A stretch of DNA of 64,000 nt, taken from NCBI RefSeq assembly GCF_016859285.1, contig NC_053415.1, positions 18,498,501-18,562,500 on the forward strand, written 5' to 3'. The position numbers and the translations under genes are program-made. Below, piece after piece: positions 62,161 to 64,000 of this stretch (its first letter is position 1; every line of letters begins with the position of its first letter). Under the pieces are notes generated by a model that was not told where the DNA came from, searched no databases, and was given only the letters and a program-made list of their open reading frames with translations. The DNA comes from Xiphias gladius (taxonomy: Eukaryota > Chordata > Actinopteri > Istiophoriformes > Xiphiidae).

Positions 62161-62544
62161 ACAAAAACACTAACTTCCATGAAGGTAGATTTATTGCAGG
62201 GCTGTTGGGTGAGACTGCTTTAGTTTTGGCTAACTAGGTTGCCAATTGCCTCAACGTGAGCGCGGCAGCAGCTTGCGTGTCAATAACCAGGTGTGTAGAG
62301 CAGGGGCCTGAGGTAACCTTACCGTCAAGTCACAGAGAAAAGACGCTACGCTGAGAGCTGTCAGACTGAGCAGCGTCTTTCAGCTGGAGACAAAGCCACG
62401 GCAACGGCCGGGCACGCCTTGTTTCTGCCGGTTGTTAGCTCCGCTGCACTATTTGGTTATGAATGTTTCTGAGCTCAGCAATTCCCTCTTTGCTTCATGT
62501 GCAGCTCAGTAATACACGCTGGTTAACCGAGAAATGCATCTAGG

Positions 62545-62944
62545 AGCTATATTTTGCCAGTAATCAAGGGGGTGGGTGGGGGGAATCTAACATTAGAAAA
62601 TACTAGTTCTTATGTTAGCCTAATGTTAGCCTAGCCCTATGTTAGCTAAGCTAACTAGATAACATTAACCTTGCGAGTCTCTCAGACGTTAACGCTCCCA
62701 CGGACACGCTTGGAGAATCCTCGATCGGTGTGTGAGACAATAACAAACGTCAATGAGCTATATTTGCCAGTAATAAAGGAAAGAAAATCCAACATTAGAC
62801 AATACTAGTTCTTATGTTAGCCTGCTAAGCTAGCTAGCTAGCTAGCTCACATTAACCCTGAGAGTCTCACAGGCGTTAACGCTCCCACGGACACGCTTGG
62901 AAAATCCTCGATGTGCGAGACAATAACAAACGTCAACGAGCTAT
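62545..62944. repeat. Tandem duplication of about 200 bp upstream of txndc9
   Basis: Copy 1 is 62545-62754 and copy 2 is 62755-62944. Both run from AGCTATATTT(T)GCCAGTAAT through AATACTAGTTCTTATGTTAG, CGTTAACGCTCCCACGGACA, then CGCTTGGA and AATCCTCGAT, to GAGACAATAACAAACGTCAA. Copies differ by substitutions and by small indels in the GCTA/TTAGCC part. Copy 2 contains a run of GCTA units at 62831-62847. It lies in the txndc9 5' intron, just downstream of the probable first exon. Confidence 0.9.
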
Positions 62945-62998
62945 GGTGTCAAACTGAGAACGGGGTTACTCACAACCACGCTGCCATTAAATGATTAC

Positions 62999-63060
62999 CT
63001 GGAGGAATTTCGGGTCTCCGCTTCGTGCGCGAAATACAAACGGTTCCTGTGGACGTGACG
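62999..63060 (-). promoter_or_regulatory. Probable txndc9 noncoding first exon and promoter
   Basis: The minus strand reads GACCCGAAATTCCTCCAG|GTAATC, a good donor at the edge of a GC-richer stretch with CpG sites (CGCGCACGAAGCGGAGA). It fits the acceptor at about 61814 in front of the txndc9 start codon. The transcription start is not determined. Confidence 0.5.
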
Positions 63061-63693
63061 CCACGATAGGCCCCGTTTGACATCCAGTAAACTACATCCG
63101 GCAAATCCGCGTTTCTAATATCAGTACTAAATCGAGGAAAACACAATATTATATTGGGAAATCTGCTGGGGGAAAAAAACATCGTGGAAAGTAGACAATC
63201 TTCTAGTTAATTACTTAAATTTAAGGTTGTAAGGTTTAAGGTTTGCCAGCGGCAATTAAAACTCAAAGAAGAAGAAGAGCCTGTCTGATGCCTTTTATTT
63301 TCCTGTGGCTAAAGTTCATATTTATTTCCAGGCCCTCTCACTATACTCATATATTCTCATTTGTGTAAGTTAGCAAATCCATCCTTTTTTTTTTTTTTTT
63401 TTTTAACTAAACTGCCCTTGTAGCCCCCACAGCATATATCATAAATGTATGTTCCCGGATTGTACCAAGGGGTTCCCATCCCGTGCAGCTACAAAGCCGC
63501 CACTGGACCCGTGTGGCACAGCTTCGTGCCCTCGTCTGGCGGCACATTATTCTCAACTGGAGATCACTGCTTTCCCGCAGATACGCAGCCGCACAGAGAC
63601 CGGACAGCGGCGGGATAAACCTGGAACCAGGTTCCAACTATTTAGCGTGGTGCTTGGATTTTATTTCTGGGTATTTGTTGATGTCCATAATAA

Positions 63694-63735
<42 letters not shown>

Positions 63736-64000
63736 TTAAATGCAGGGTCTTAGACCTGGCCTGGTAAATGACACGGTGGTCCTTTCAGACAGACCCACTG
63801 AATGAAGACTTGGCAGAAGGTATCAGGTTCTGGATTTCTCTTGTATGACATTTATTGTTGGTACTTTGACTTTTTGATGCAAGAACTATTTTTTTTAAAA
63901 GGCAGACTTTGGGAAACAAATCACCTTTTAGTAATTTTGTCAGTCAAATAGGTAAAATAGGCAGGCAGTGTTTATAAGTTTGAATTAAAGACATTTTCTT
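63061..64000. other. Right-hand end of window, no gene recognised
   Basis: eif5b would be expected next on the plus strand from human gene order, but its start was not seen. The stretch holds a T-tract (63386-63404), a GC-richer segment of unknown nature (about 63430-63640) and a TTA trinucleotide repeat. Confidence 0.5.
63694..63735. repeat. (TTA)n microsatellite
   Basis: About 14 TTA units. Confidence 0.97.

Overview
This is a vertebrate nuclear window, almost certainly from a ray-finned (teleost) fish and probably a percomorph. Genes are split into small exons with GT-AG introns and introns reach about 10 kb. The sequence is AT-rich with long CA/GT microsatellites, a decayed Tc1-like transposon, a tRNA-derived SINE and several short interspersed repeats of the kind that are abundant in teleosts. 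No operons, CRISPR arrays, rRNA genes or intact mobile elements were seen.

Seven protein-coding genes could be assembled exon by exon. All give uninterrupted reading frames with consistent splice phases. From left to right: coa5 (-, 140-2463; the start codon is at 2463 and the 3'UTR runs to or beyond the left edge); mgat4a (-, 5449-30712, 16 coding exons, 523 aa); creg2 (-, 36962-41297, 4 exons, 280 aa); cracdl, also known as KIAA1211L (-, 43161-48640, 9 coding exons, about 1051 aa); mitd1 (-, 52966-55798, 7 exons, 246 aa); mrpl30 (+, 56382-57976, 5 exons, 159 aa); txndc9 (-, 60225-61781, 4 coding exons, 222 aa, with a probable 5'UTR exon at 62999).

From memory, this set matches the human 2q11.2 neighbourhood (COA5, MGAT4A, CRACDL, MITD1, MRPL30, TXNDC9), so it is a conserved synteny block. 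Two differences stand out. creg2 sits between mgat4a and cracdl, whereas human CREG2 lies further along the same band. unc50, TSGA10 and LIPT1, which sit among these genes in human, were not found here.

The genes do not form one pathway. coa5 (cytochrome c oxidase assembly) and mrpl30 (mitochondrial ribosome) serve mitochondria. mgat4a works in Golgi N-glycan branching, creg2 is a secreted or endolysosomal glycoprotein, cracdl is a putative actin-capping regulator, mitd1 acts in ESCRT-III abscission, and txndc9 is a thioredoxin-like partner of the CCT chaperonin. mitd1 and mrpl30 are head-to-head with only 583 bp between start codons.

I did not find a convincing new biological system. The most interesting non-gene signals are: long CA/GT repeats lying directly against three splice sites (two in mgat4a, one in creg2); an overlapping upstream ORF at the mgat4a start codon; a coding-like ORF of unknown identity at about 33.3-33.6 kb; a hairpin-type inverted repeat at 36.06-36.26 kb; a dispersed repeat family with an ATTAATCGATT-like core in at least seven places; and a tandem duplication upstream of txndc9.
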